A DNA stretch of 64,000 nucleotides, taken from the NCBI GenBank assembly GCA_017355425.1, contig CP070233.1:3761501-3825500 (forward strand), read 5' to 3'. Within the stretch, counting starts at the first letter, position 1. Every line of letters begins with the position of its first letter. The position numbers were made by a program, and so were the translations under genes. Below are positions 28,914-37,252 of the stretch, one piece after another. Source of the DNA: Dolichospermum sp. DET69 (GTDB lineage Bacteria > Cyanobacteriota > Cyanobacteriia > Cyanobacteriales > Nostocaceae). The notes under the pieces were generated by a model. The model had not been told where the DNA came from and searched no databases. It was given only the letters and a program-made list of their open reading frames with translations.

Positions 28914-29516
28914 ATGAATAGCAAAATTTTATTATCGTTGCTTGCTGCCGCTTTTTTATTTAGCGGTTATAGTGTAGCTGCGGTAAATTCACCTCAACCG
29001 ACAATTTCCCCAAAGAAACCCATTGTTCCTCAAATAGTACAACCTAAATGGCGGACATTTACTGCCCCAGATGGATCTTTTAGCGTATTAATGCCGGGAA
29101 TGCCCAAGCGGAAAACCCAAATTCAAAAAACCTACATGGGGAAAATAAAATTAGAAATATTTTTAATCCAACCACCGCAACAAGAAGCAGCATATCTAGT
29201 TACATCCAATGAATTTCCTGATAGCTATGTACAAATGACAAACCCACAAAAAATTCTGGATCAAGCCCAATATGTAGAACTAACAGCCACCAAAAGTAGA
29301 TTACTAAATCAGCGCAATATTCGCAGTTCTAACTTTCATCCTGGTAAAGAAATTGAATATGTCAATGCTATCGGAAAAGTTACTAAAACGAGAATGTTTA
29401 TAGCTCATAATAGATTGTATAAAGTCATGGCTATAGTTTCTAAAAAACAGCATGATAGTTTAGATAAAACTATTACAGGCTATTTAAATTCCTTTAAATT
29501 GGTTGTTAAATTTTAA
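28914..29516 (+). CDS. Conserved secreted cyanobacterial protein
   Basis: This 200-residue protein has a signal peptide (KILLSLLAAAFLFSGYSVAA) followed by a Pro-rich linker and a compact domain starting with RTFTAPDGSFSVLMPG. That opening recurs in many exported cyanobacterial proteins, often with a weak PsbP-like likeness. The remainder alternates strands and ends with ITGYLNSFKLV. Function is unknown; it is probably periplasmic or thylakoid-lumenal. It follows glk by 43 bases. Confidence 0.75.
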   Translation: MNSKILLSLLAAAFLFSGYSVAAVNSPQPTISPKKPIVPQIVQPKWRTFTAPDGSFSVLMPGMPKRKTQIQKTYMGKIKLEIFLIQPPQQEAAYLVTSNEFPDSYVQMTNPQKILDQAQYVELTATKSRLLNQRNIRSSNFHPGKEIEYVNAIGKVTKTRMFIAHNRLYKVMAIVSKKQHDSLDKTITGYLNSFKLVVKF

Positions 29517-29531
29517 TTGGCAATTGGAGTC

Positions 29532-29612
29532 TGTAAGGTGCGTTAGCTCGTCTCGTAACGCACCGTTAATCGATCCGAAGGTGCGTTACGGCTATGCCTA
29601 ACGTACCCTACA
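29532..29612. repeat. 81-bp GGTGCGTTA double palindrome (copy 1)
   Basis: Two hairpins in tandem, built on GGTGCGTTA and TAACGCACC, with the arms CTCGTCTCG and CGGCTATGCC. The reverse complement of the copy at 51894-51974 matches it over nearly its whole length. A short relative lies at 23199-23226. Confidence 0.8.
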
Positions 29613-29687
29613 AATACTTGTTCTTGCATCTAGGTGAAAACTAGATATATCCTGTTTGTGAGTAGATGATTAATAATATTGGTGATT

Positions 29688-30470
29688 ATGGCAGGACATA
29701 GTAAATGGGCAAATATTAAACGTCAGAAAGCCGTAGTAGATGCGAGAAGGGGAAATATTTTTACCCAGCTATCACGGGCAATAATTGTAGCTGCGAGAAA
29801 CGGTGTACCAGATCCAGCAGGTAACTTTCAACTACGCACAGCCATTGATAAAGCTAAAGCCGCAGGGATTCCCAATGATAATATTGAGAGAGCGATCGCT
29901 AAAGGTGCAGGTACTTTCAGCGATAATAGTATCCTGGAAGCAATTCGCTATGAAGGTTATGGTCCTGGTGGAGTAGCAATTTTAATTGAAGCCCTCACAG
30001 ATAACCGTAATCGTACGGCTGCGGATTTGCGAGTTTCTTTTAGTAAAAATGGCGGAAATTTAGGAGAAATAGGGTGTGTAAGTTGGATGTTTTCCCAAAA
30101 GGGAGTTTGTGTAGTTGAAGGTATCATTAATGAAGAACAGCTTTTAGAAGCTTCTCTAGAAGGGAATGCTGAGTCTTATGAAATGATTGCAGAGGAAACC
30201 GCTGAGGTATTTACAGAAATAGCAAATTTAGAGAAACTCAGTCAAACATTACAAGCAAAAGCTTTTAAAATCACAAATATAGAATTGCGTTGGATTCCTA
30301 GTAATCAAGTAGAAGTTACTGATGCAAATCAGGCTAAAATTCTGCTTAAATTAATTGATACTTTAGAAGGGTTAGATGATGTCCAAAATGTAACAGCTAA
30401 TTTTGATATGGCTGATAGTTTAATGGAACTGAGTGTCACTGACTCAACCCTAAAGGGATTGAGCTTGTAA
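29688..30470 (+). CDS. YebC/PmpR family DNA-binding regulatory protein
   Basis: This protein of about 260 residues begins MAGHSKWANIKRQK, the hallmark of the YebC/TACO1 family. Other conserved parts are PNDNIERAIAKGAG and YEGYGPGGVAILIEALTDNRNRTA. Members act as transcriptional regulators or help ribosomes pass difficult codons. The frame is open from a TTG at 29679, but the ATG at 29688 gives the canonical N-terminus and is chosen here. Confidence 0.93.
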   Translation: MAGHSKWANIKRQKAVVDARRGNIFTQLSRAIIVAARNGVPDPAGNFQLRTAIDKAKAAGIPNDNIERAIAKGAGTFSDNSILEAIRYEGYGPGGVAILIEALTDNRNRTAADLRVSFSKNGGNLGEIGCVSWMFSQKGVCVVEGIINEEQLLEASLEGNAESYEMIAEETAEVFTEIANLEKLSQTLQAKAFKITNIELRWIPSNQVEVTDANQAKILLKLIDTLEGLDDVQNVTANFDMADSLMELSVTDSTLKGLSL

Positions 30471-30737
30471 AGAACAAACTTTACAACACAAGCAGCGACT
30501 AGCCCATTGAGACTAATCCTGATCCGCACTTCCGAATACTTCCCCAGTATGGCTTACGCCACGCTACGCTATCGGATTATCTGCAAGACTGTTTGTTAAG
30601 TCGTTGGTTAAAGACAAGACATTTTGGATTAGTTGGGCGAGGGGACTTGAACGGGTTTGCTGGTTCCCGGGATTATATCCATTCAAAAATCAGCATTTAA
30701 ATACCACAGTGAATAAATTCACTCGTGTCGCTTCCCT

Positions 30738-30759
30738 CTCACCGGCTAAAGCCACTGAG
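30738..30759 (-). mobile_element. IS200/IS605-type left-end hairpin remnant
   Basis: Read on the minus strand it is CTCAGT-GGCTTTAGCC-GGTGAG, the same core as the subterminal hairpins at 48283 and 55124. Nothing of a transposase is attached. Confidence 0.5.
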
Positions 30760-30812
30760 TTTCCCGCATACCGCGAGGTTTTATGACTTAGTGATAAACC
30801 ATTAATATTTAT

Positions 30813-30839
30813 AAAAAAGGCTTGGCTATTTACCAAGCC
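30813..30839 (-). terminator. Rho-independent terminator, minus strand
   Basis: A perfect 7-bp stem GGCTTGG/CCAAGCC with a 7-base loop is followed on the minus strand by six Ts. No protein gene lies upstream of it on that strand. Confidence 0.6.
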
Positions 30840-30978
30840 CATATATACCAAGTGTTTACCATAGTTGGTTAATTTACATGAATTGATGCTGAAATTCATC
30901 TATCTATGGTATGTGTATCAGTTATGAAAGCTGTTATAGATTGCTGACAAAGAAATAATCATATATTTTTTTGAGATA

Positions 30979-31005
30979 GAAAAAGGTTTAGCATCAAGCT
31001 AAACC
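30979..31005 (-). terminator. Second rho-independent terminator, minus strand
   Basis: A perfect 8-bp stem GGTTTAGC/GCTAAACC with a 5-base loop is followed on the minus strand by TTTTTCT. As with the previous one, no gene on this strand explains it. Confidence 0.55.
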
Positions 31006-31218
31006 CTCATAGAAAGCAGTTATTCGACACACTAGGGTTAATGTAAATCTACTTTTATTTTTCTGCATCTGACTCGGTGACTCCTGACTCCTAAAAATAT
31101 TATTTTCAGCAGTTTAACCCCTGTATGGTTAAAAAAATACGATGAAATCTGGAATACAATTTCTGGTATTGTATCAAAGTATGTATCTATTCATTAGTAA
31201 ATACACTATTTTGCAGAT

Positions 31219-32850
31219 ATGTCAACATCTAAAAATAATCATCAATTCAAGTTTTTGGGATTTTTTTTAGCTCTAGATCCTTTCTCTAGGCTGATTTTTT
31301 TAGGACTTGGGTTTGCTAGTTTGAGTACCTTTGTCATTGTTGTTGGGAATATTGTCAATTATCTCACACCACCTCATCTGACAATAGCTGCTGGAGATAA
31401 AACAGGAGAAAGTTATCTTATCAGTGAAGCTATCAAAAAGGTAATTGAACGGAGAACTAATATCAAACTGCAAGTAGAAGAAACTAAAGGAACAACCCAA
31501 AATATAGAAATGTTATCCACAGGAAAAGCTCAGTTAGCAACGGCTCAAGTAGATGTTGCTGCTGAGGAAATTGGTAATTTAAATTCTCTGTCAAAAGCGA
31601 ATGTGAGAACAGTAGCTTTATTGTACAAAGATACTTTTCAGCTAGTTGTAAAAGATCCGCAAATCAATCAATTTGTGCAATTGAAAGGGAAGACTGTTGC
31701 TTTAGCTGCTAGTGGTGGACAATACCAATCTTTTCTCACAGTAGCAAAGCATTTTGGTTTGAGTGAAAAAGACTTTAAGATTACAGGTTTAGATAGTAAT
31801 AGTAAGCCTATTCCTGGCTATAATGATCAATTTGCAGATAAAGATTTTCGGGAAAATAAAGCTGATGCTGTATTTCGTGTTCGAGCTATAGGCAATAAAT
31901 CTATTGCGAATCTTGTCAATAATTATCAGGGAAAATTAATATCAATTCCCCAAGCAGAAGCGATGAAAATTAAGCAACCTGCCTTTGAAGCTACGATAAT
32001 TCCTCAAGGTGCATATAGAGGCAATTTCCCTGTTCCTTCCACTAATTTATCTACAGTAGCAATATCAAGATTGCTATTAGCAAATGATCAAGTAGATGCT
32101 AGTGTTATCAGAAAATTAATTCAAGCTATCTATGAAAATCGGCAAGAAATAGCTAATGAAATTCCTCTAGATCATGCTGAAGTTAAACCATTAATTTCTA
32201 GTATCAGCCGTCCTAAAGAAAATAGTGGTGTTGATATTTTCTTACATCCTGGTGCTGTGGCTTTTTATGAAAAAGATAAACCATCTTTTATTCAAGAATA
32301 CGCTGATTATATAGGGTTATTATTAACGGTATTTTTATTAATATTACAATGGATTCATCAACTTAAATTATGGATTGCCCAAAGTAAAAAAAATGAGGCT
32401 GATGAATATCTAAAATCAGCAATTAGCTTAATGAAAGAAGGAAAATATCAACTTGAAGAAAGACAAAAGCTTTTGGATGAAACATTTAATAAAGCTGCTA
32501 ACGCATTGGTTGATGAAAAAATTTCCCAAGAGTCATTTCGGACTTTTAACGAAGCCTATAAAAATACTAGAGAAGCAATAGAAAGAGATAAACAAGTTGC
32601 TCAACAATCTATTGAAAAAGTTCAAAGAGATAATGCAGCTAAATATATTAAAATAGTGGTTAAATTGCTAAGACATCGCCAACAGAATCAGAATATAATC
32701 ATTCAACAAAAGTTAGATATTATTCTAGAAAAAGTAGTGAGTGATTTAGTTTTAGAAAATATTTCTCAAGAATCGTTCCGAACTTTCATTGAAGCATACA
32801 AAGCTACCAAGCATTCTATTGAAAGCAAGAACCCCTCATTATTAAATTAA
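31219..32850 (+). CDS. Membrane-anchored TAXI-type solute receptor without TRAP permease
   Basis: This 543-residue protein has an N-terminal membrane segment (about residues 25-48). A TAXI-family ligand-binding domain follows (about 55-345: LTIAAGDKTGESYLISEAI, LSTGKAQLATAQVD, LKGKTVALAASGG, ADAVFRVRAIG). A second membrane helix (IGLLLTVFLLILQWIH, about 368-385) leads to a charged cytoplasmic coiled coil. That tail has a repeated unit, ISQESFRTFNEAYKNT and ISQESFRTFIEAYKAT, about 77 residues apart. TAXI proteins normally hand substrates such as glutamate to TRAP permeases, but no permease is nearby. Two membrane helices with a cytoplasmic tail suggest a sensor rather than a transport subunit; that is inference. 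Confidence 0.8.
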   Translation: MSTSKNNHQFKFLGFFLALDPFSRLIFLGLGFASLSTFVIVVGNIVNYLTPPHLTIAAGDKTGESYLISEAIKKVIERRTNIKLQVEETKGTTQNIEMLSTGKAQLATAQVDVAAEEIGNLNSLSKANVRTVALLYKDTFQLVVKDPQINQFVQLKGKTVALAASGGQYQSFLTVAKHFGLSEKDFKITGLDSNSKPIPGYNDQFADKDFRENKADAVFRVRAIGNKSIANLVNNYQGKLISIPQAEAMKIKQPAFEATIIPQGAYRGNFPVPSTNLSTVAISRLLLANDQVDASVIRKLIQAIYENRQEIANEIPLDHAEVKPLISSISRPKENSGVDIFLHPGAVAFYEKDKPSFIQEYADYIGLLLTVFLLILQWIHQLKLWIAQSKKNEADEYLKSAISLMKEGKYQLEERQKLLDETFNKAANALVDEKISQESFRTFNEAYKNTREAIERDKQVAQQSIEKVQRDNAAKYIKIVVKLLRHRQQNQNIIIQQKLDIILEKVVSDLVLENISQESFRTFIEAYKATKHSIESKNPSLLN

Positions 32851-32856
32851 GATTAT

Positions 32857-32889
32857 AGATCCCCGACTTCTTTGAGAAGTCGGGTATCT
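32857..32889. repeat. Dispersed GATCCCCGACTTCTT palindrome (copy 1)
   Basis: AGATCCCCGACTTCT pairs with AGAAGTCGGGTATCT across a short loop. Near-identical copies lie at 44389-44421 and 47166-47198, each just after or before a gene end. It may serve as a terminator here. Confidence 0.75.
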
Positions 32890-32938
32890 GGGTTTAAGAT
32901 GGATATAGGTAACTTATCAAATTATATAAAATACTCCT

Positions 32939-34816
32939 GTGACTATATCTGAGAAAATATTACCACTGTATAAAAACCCAGAACGCTTAGAAACTCGTCT
33001 GGGGGAGATTCCCGCAGAACCGGGAGTTTATTTGATGCGAGATGGCAGCGATCGCTTAATATATATAGGTAAATCTCGAAAATTGCGTTCTCGTGTCCGT
33101 TCCTATTTCCGCGACTCTACCAACAAGACGGAACGCATTAATACAATGGTTAAGTTGGTGACAGAAATTGAATTTATTGTCACTGATACCGAAGCAGAAG
33201 CATTAGCACTAGAAGCCAATTTAATTAAGCAGCATCAACCGTATTTTAACGTTTTACTCAAAGATGATAAAAAATATCCTTATCTTTGTATTACTTATTC
33301 AGAAGCATATCCGCGTATTTTTATTACCCGCAAACGTAAATTAGGAAAAGCCAAAGATAAATACTATGGACCTTATACGGATTCTAGTTTGTTGAGAGAA
33401 ATATTACACCTATGTAACCGAATTTTTCCCGTCAGACAAAGACCACAACCTTTATTTAAAGATCGTCCTTGTTTAAATTATGATATTGGTCGTTGTCCTG
33501 GAGTTTGTCAACAGTTAATTTCTGTAGAAGAATACCATAAAATTATTCAAAAAATAGCAATGGTTTTTCAAGGAAGGACTCAGGAACTAATTGATATTTT
33601 GACAGCACAAATGGACATTGCTGCGGAAGAATTAAATTTTGAAACTGCGGCCAAAGTCCGTGATCAAATTAATGGTTTAAAATCTCTCAATGCAGCCCAA
33701 AAAGTCTCCTTACCTGATGATACAGTATCACGAGATGCCATTGCTTTAGCCGCAGATGATCAACACGCCTATATTCAATTATTCCAAATTCGCGCAGGTC
33801 AATTAGTTGGACGTTTGGCTTTTGTCGCTAATTCCCACGCAGAACCAGGAGCAATTCTACAACGAGTTTTAGAGGAACATTACCAAACTGCGGAAAGTGT
33901 AGAAATTCCTAGCGAGATTTTAGTGCAACATGATTTACCAGATAGTGAAATTTTGTCCAATATTTTGACAGAACGCAAAGGCAGAAAAGTAGCAATTTTA
34001 TCTCCTTTGCGACAAAGTAAAGCCGAATTAATAGAAATGGTGGAAAAAAATGCCCAATATGAGTTACAAAGAATGCAAAAATTGGGAGATAGTAATTTAC
34101 AAGCAACTCAAGATTTAGCTGCTATTCTCGATTTATCAGATTTACCAAAACGGATTGAAGGTTATGATATTTCCCATATTCAAGGTACTAATGCGGTAGC
34201 TTCCCAAGTCGTATTTATTGATGGTTTACCAGCAAAACAACATTACCGACATTACAAAATTAAAAATCCTGATATTACCATTGGACATTCAGATGATTTT
34301 GCTAGTTTAGCGGAAGTTATTAATAGAAGATTTAGAAAATATATTGAAGATCCCAAATTAGCAAGATTGGGTAATTCTGACTGGCCTGATTTAATTATGA
34401 TTGATGGTGGTAAAGGTCAATTATCTGCGGTTATGGGTATTTTATCAGAAATGAATTTATTAGCAGATTTGCGAGTTATTAGTTTAGCTAAAAAGCGCGA
34501 AGAAATATTTTTACCAAACTCATCTCAACCTTTAGAAACAGACGCAGAACAACCAGGAGTACAGTTATTACGACGTTTGCGAGATGAAGCACATAGATTT
34601 GCTGTGAGTTTTCATCGTCAGCAAAGAAGTGATAAGTTGAAAAGGTCGCATTTGGATGAAATTCCCGGTTTAGGACAAAATCGGCAAAAGTTGCTATTAG
34701 CTCATTTTCGCTCTGTTGATTATATTCGTCAAGCCACACCTATACAATTAACGGAAGTTCCCGGAATTGGTTCCCGGTTAGCGCAAGATATTTATGATTA
34801 TTTCCACCCTGTTTAA
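32939..34816 (+). CDS. uvrC: Excinuclease ABC subunit C
   Basis: This 625-residue UvrC makes both incisions around bulky DNA damage together with UvrA and UvrB. The GIY-YIG nuclease domain (residues about 22-105) has GVYLMRD and [14 protein letters not shown] motif for UvrB binding follows near 215-250 ([15 protein letters not shown]). The RNase H-like second nuclease (about 390-550) has [10 protein letters not shown] and MIDGGKGQL. Two helix-hairpin-helix repeats close the protein ([17 protein letters not shown] and [17 protein letters not shown]). The start is GTG. Length and domain order are standard. Confidence 0.97.
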   Translation: MTISEKILPLYKNPERLETRLGEIPAEPGVYLMRDGSDRLIYIGKSRKLRSRVRSYFRDSTNKTERINTMVKLVTEIEFIVTDTEAEALALEANLIKQHQPYFNVLLKDDKKYPYLCITYSEAYPRIFITRKRKLGKAKDKYYGPYTDSSLLREILHLCNRIFPVRQRPQPLFKDRPCLNYDIGRCPGVCQQLISVEEYHKIIQKIAMVFQGRTQELIDILTAQMDIAAEELNFETAAKVRDQINGLKSLNAAQKVSLPDDTVSRDAIALAADDQHAYIQLFQIRAGQLVGRLAFVANSHAEPGAILQRVLEEHYQTAESVEIPSEILVQHDLPDSEILSNILTERKGRKVAILSPLRQSKAELIEMVEKNAQYELQRMQKLGDSNLQATQDLAAILDLSDLPKRIEGYDISHIQGTNAVASQVVFIDGLPAKQHYRHYKIKNPDITIGHSDDFASLAEVINRRFRKYIEDPKLARLGNSDWPDLIMIDGGKGQLSAVMGILSEMNLLADLRVISLAKKREEIFLPNSSQPLETDAEQPGVQLLRRLRDEAHRFAVSFHRQQRSDKLKRSHLDEIPGLGQNRQKLLLAHFRSVDYIRQATPIQLTEVPGIGSRLAQDIYDYFHPV

Positions 34817-34835
34817 TATATCTTTTTTAAGAGAT

Positions 34836-34907
34836 ACGAACCACAGAGGCACAGAGGACGCAGAGAGTAATTAATGTAGGTTGGGTTGACGCAAGGAAAC
34901 CCAACAT
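34836..34907. repeat. Two adjacent dispersed repeat motifs
   Basis: ACGAACCACAGAGGCACAGA at 34836, continuing to 34867, recurs inverted inside the MITE at 52119-52152. Next to it, GTAGGTTGGGTTG ... AACCCAAC at 34876-34907 is another copy of the GTTGGGTT palindrome family. Confidence 0.7.
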
Positions 34908-34954
34908 CAATACTGTATTATTAACCAAAGTTGTAAATACCATATTGTTACCAG

Positions 34955-36229
34955 ATGAAAATTAGTCTGTGCATGATTGTCAAAAATGAGGACACTTCTT
35001 TACCAAAGTGCTTGGGAAGTGTTAAAAATTTTGTTGATGAAATTATAGTTCTTGATACGGGTTCAACTGATAAAACTCCGCAAATAGCAGAACAATTTGG
35101 AGCAAAAGTTCATTATTTTACCTGGAATAATAATTTTAGTACGGCTAGAAATGAGGCTTTAAAATATGTTACAGGTGATTGGATTTTAGTTTTAGATGCT
35201 GATGAAACTTTAACACCAGAAATTATCCCGTTAATCAAATCAGTGATTAATAAAGAAGAATATCTTGTTATTAATTTAGTTCGTCAAGAAGTCGGTTCAA
35301 CACAATCACCTTATTCTCTGGTTTCTCGACTATTTCGGAATCATCCAGATATATATTTTGATCGCCCTTATCATGCTTTAATTGATGATAGTGTAACCGC
35401 AATTTTAACTAAAGAAACAGATTGGGAAATTGGTTATTTACCAGGAGTTGCAATTTTGCATACTGGTTATCAAAAAGCTGTGATTAATGAGCAAAATAAA
35501 TATGCTAAAGCCGCAGCAGCAATGGAAGAGTTTTTTGCAAATCATCCCCATGATGCTTATGTTTGCAGTAAGTTGGGGGCTTTGTATATGCAAATGGGCA
35601 AAATTGATGCGGGTATGGAGTTATTAAATCGGGGATTAAATCAAATCATTGGGAATCAAGTCAATGAAAATAAAAAATCGGTAACTAAATTAAAACAGTT
35701 ACAATCACAAAAAGTTGAAGTTTCTCTTGATGAAGATATAAATTATGATATTTTATATGAATTACATTATCATTTAGGGATTGCTCATGCACATTTACAA
35801 AATTTACCAATAGCCATTTCTCATTATCAAAATGCGGTGAAATTACCTATTTATCCGCTTTTAAAATTAGGAGGATATAATAATTTAGGGAATTTATTAA
35901 AAAATGTGGGAGATTTACAAGGAGCAAAAATTGCTTATGAAACAGCCATAAAAATTGATCCTAATTTTGTAACGGGTTATTATAATTTAGGAATGGTATG
36001 TAAAGCCATGGGTTTATTTGCTGAAGCAATTGATTCCTATAATAACGCTATTAATTTAAATCCTGATTATGCCGAAGCTTATCAAAATTTAGGGGTTGTG
36101 CTGTTGAAAATTGGTGATGTTCCCAGAAGTTTAGAAGCTTTTGAATATGCTATAGCTCTCCATGAATTAAACAACCCTGAAGAAGCACAAAGACTTCATC
36201 AGGGTTTGAAGGAAATGGGTTTATTTTGA
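34955..36229 (+). CDS. Family 2 glycosyltransferase with TPR repeats
   Basis: This 424-residue protein has a GT2 domain (1-200) with the opening SLCMIVKNEDTSLPKCL, the nucleotide-binding DTGSTDKT, and the metal-binding DADE. Then come a linker and several tetratricopeptide repeats (about 205-420), for example YNLGMVCKAMGLFAEAIDSY and YQNLGVVLLKIGDVPRSLEA. Such GT2-TPR proteins are common in Nostocales and are thought to glycosylate proteins or cell-surface polymers, the TPR part binding partners. There are no membrane segments. Neighbours give no hint of the acceptor. Confidence 0.88.
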   Translation: MKISLCMIVKNEDTSLPKCLGSVKNFVDEIIVLDTGSTDKTPQIAEQFGAKVHYFTWNNNFSTARNEALKYVTGDWILVLDADETLTPEIIPLIKSVINKEEYLVINLVRQEVGSTQSPYSLVSRLFRNHPDIYFDRPYHALIDDSVTAILTKETDWEIGYLPGVAILHTGYQKAVINEQNKYAKAAAAMEEFFANHPHDAYVCSKLGALYMQMGKIDAGMELLNRGLNQIIGNQVNENKKSVTKLKQLQSQKVEVSLDEDINYDILYELHYHLGIAHAHLQNLPIAISHYQNAVKLPIYPLLKLGGYNNLGNLLKNVGDLQGAKIAYETAIKIDPNFVTGYYNLGMVCKAMGLFAEAIDSYNNAINLNPDYAEAYQNLGVVLLKIGDVPRSLEAFEYAIALHELNNPEEAQRLHQGLKEMGLF

Positions 36230-36231
36230 TT

Positions 36232-36555
36232 TTAGGTTACTTTTTTAACAAATAGAACTTGATCATTTCTTGCATAGATTCTATACCAGATTCTATCTTT
36301 GTCATTAACTTGATATATTTCTTGAGTATTGACAATCTCTTGATTGTCAATGTTTCTAAATTCATATTTACCAATTTTCTTGATTTCTTTATCTGGCTGA
36401 ATTTCCAGGTGATTAATTAATTTTGGATCATACTTTGAATAAAATAAATAATAAATATATGGCTGATTTATTTGATTATCAATGACTATTTTTGCAAATC
36501 TATCTTCATTGGTAATTACATAATTCATGAAATCTTTGATTCCATATTGGAACAT
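36232..36555 (-). pseudogene. C-terminal fragment of a GT39-like membrane glycosyltransferase
   Basis: The 107-residue frame (YGIKDFMNYVI, NQPYIYYLFYSKYDPKLINHL, WYRIYARNDQVLFVKKV) reads like the soluble C-terminal domain of large polytopic GT39/mannosyltransferase-type proteins, but no membrane part precedes it. The sequence upstream on the minus strand turns into repeat DNA (MITE at 36607). I therefore call it the 3' remnant of a larger gene. The identification is from pattern memory and is tentative. Confidence 0.45.
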
Positions 36556-36606
36556 TTCTCTGAGTATCTAATTCAGTGAAGGCGTAAAAGCTGAATATCT
36601 AACCGA

Positions 36607-36709
36607 TATAGCGGTTCTCAGTCGGATGAGATCCAATCAAGAGGGCGGGGAAACCCCTACAGGGTTTGTAATTTAATAACTAGATCTCACCTAAGTGCAT
36701 ACCGCTATA
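36607..36709. mobile_element. 103-bp MITE with TATAGCGGT ends
   Basis: TATAGCGGT at the left end and ACCGCTATA at the right end enclose paired GGATGAGATC/GATCTCACCT arms and a GGGGAAACCCC core. There is no coding capacity. It lies upstream (minus sense) of the GT39-like remnant and may mark its truncation. Confidence 0.7.
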
Positions 36710-36848
36710 GTAGAATAGGAAGATTACTAGAACAATTATATGAATATGGTGTAACACTGTTGTTATTGAAAATAGCCAGTGCCATGGTAAATTGCTGGGG
36801 AATAAAGATAGGAAATGCTCATAATGAAGTGTTTTTCCCATAGAAATT

Positions 36849-37127
36849 TCAGTCTTTATCGATGTTTTCTCCAAATCTTTGTACAACCTTGCTACCAGAA
36901 AGTATCCCAAGAACAGTAACAACTGATTCTGGGATCTCTGCAATATTTCGGTTGACTAAACTCACAAAACTCCAGACTACGAACAGACCTATACCCCATA
37001 GCAATAGCAATATTCTAGAACTAGATATTTTCCCTTTTTTTTCTCTAATGACACTCCACTTGCCTCTAAATTGTTCGCTCGACTCTTGATTCAGTTTGTC
37101 CATATTGTCAATAGTTTGTACAGTCAT
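36849..37127 (-). CDS. Small membrane protein, unknown
   Basis: This 92-residue protein has a charged N-terminus with KWSVIREKKGKI, one clear membrane helix (ILLLLWGIGLFVVWSFVSLV) and a second weaker hydrophobic region (ESVVTVLGILSGSKVV). An AAGAG-like site precedes the ATG. The topology recalls small phage holin-like or anchoring proteins, but I do not recognise a family. It is isolated, between a MITE-rich region and the secreted nuclease gene. Confidence 0.55.
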   Translation of the reverse strand: MTVQTIDNMDKLNQESSEQFRGKWSVIREKKGKISSSRILLLLWGIGLFVVWSFVSLVNRNIAEIPESVVTVLGILSGSKVVQRFGENIDKD

Positions 37128-37252
37128 ATTTTTCTCTTAAAAGCTGAGATGATTGATTGACAGTTCTCTTCAAAATTCTTAGAATTTATAGCGTAAGAGT
37201 ACATCTTAATATAGACTGGCTGGCTGATCCAGCCAGTTTGGCTTCCTCTTAG

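Larger units (their letters stand above)
30471..31218. other. 748-bp gene-free region with transposon end and minus-strand terminators
   Basis: No convincing gene is seen. The stretch holds an IS605-type left-end-like hairpin (30738-30759) and two hairpins with T-runs on the minus strand (30813-30839, 30979-31005). It may encode small RNAs on the minus strand or be transposon debris. Confidence 0.5.

Noticed and set aside
30633-30660. tRNA-like T-arm on the minus strand (GTTCAAGTCCCCTCGCCCA)
   Set aside because: The stem partner on the 5' side does not pair and no D-arm, anticodon arm or acceptor strand could be found; at most a 3' tRNA scrap.
30604-30786. 60-codon frame after YebC
   Set aside because: It runs through the IS605-type left-end hairpin and has no protein-like motif.
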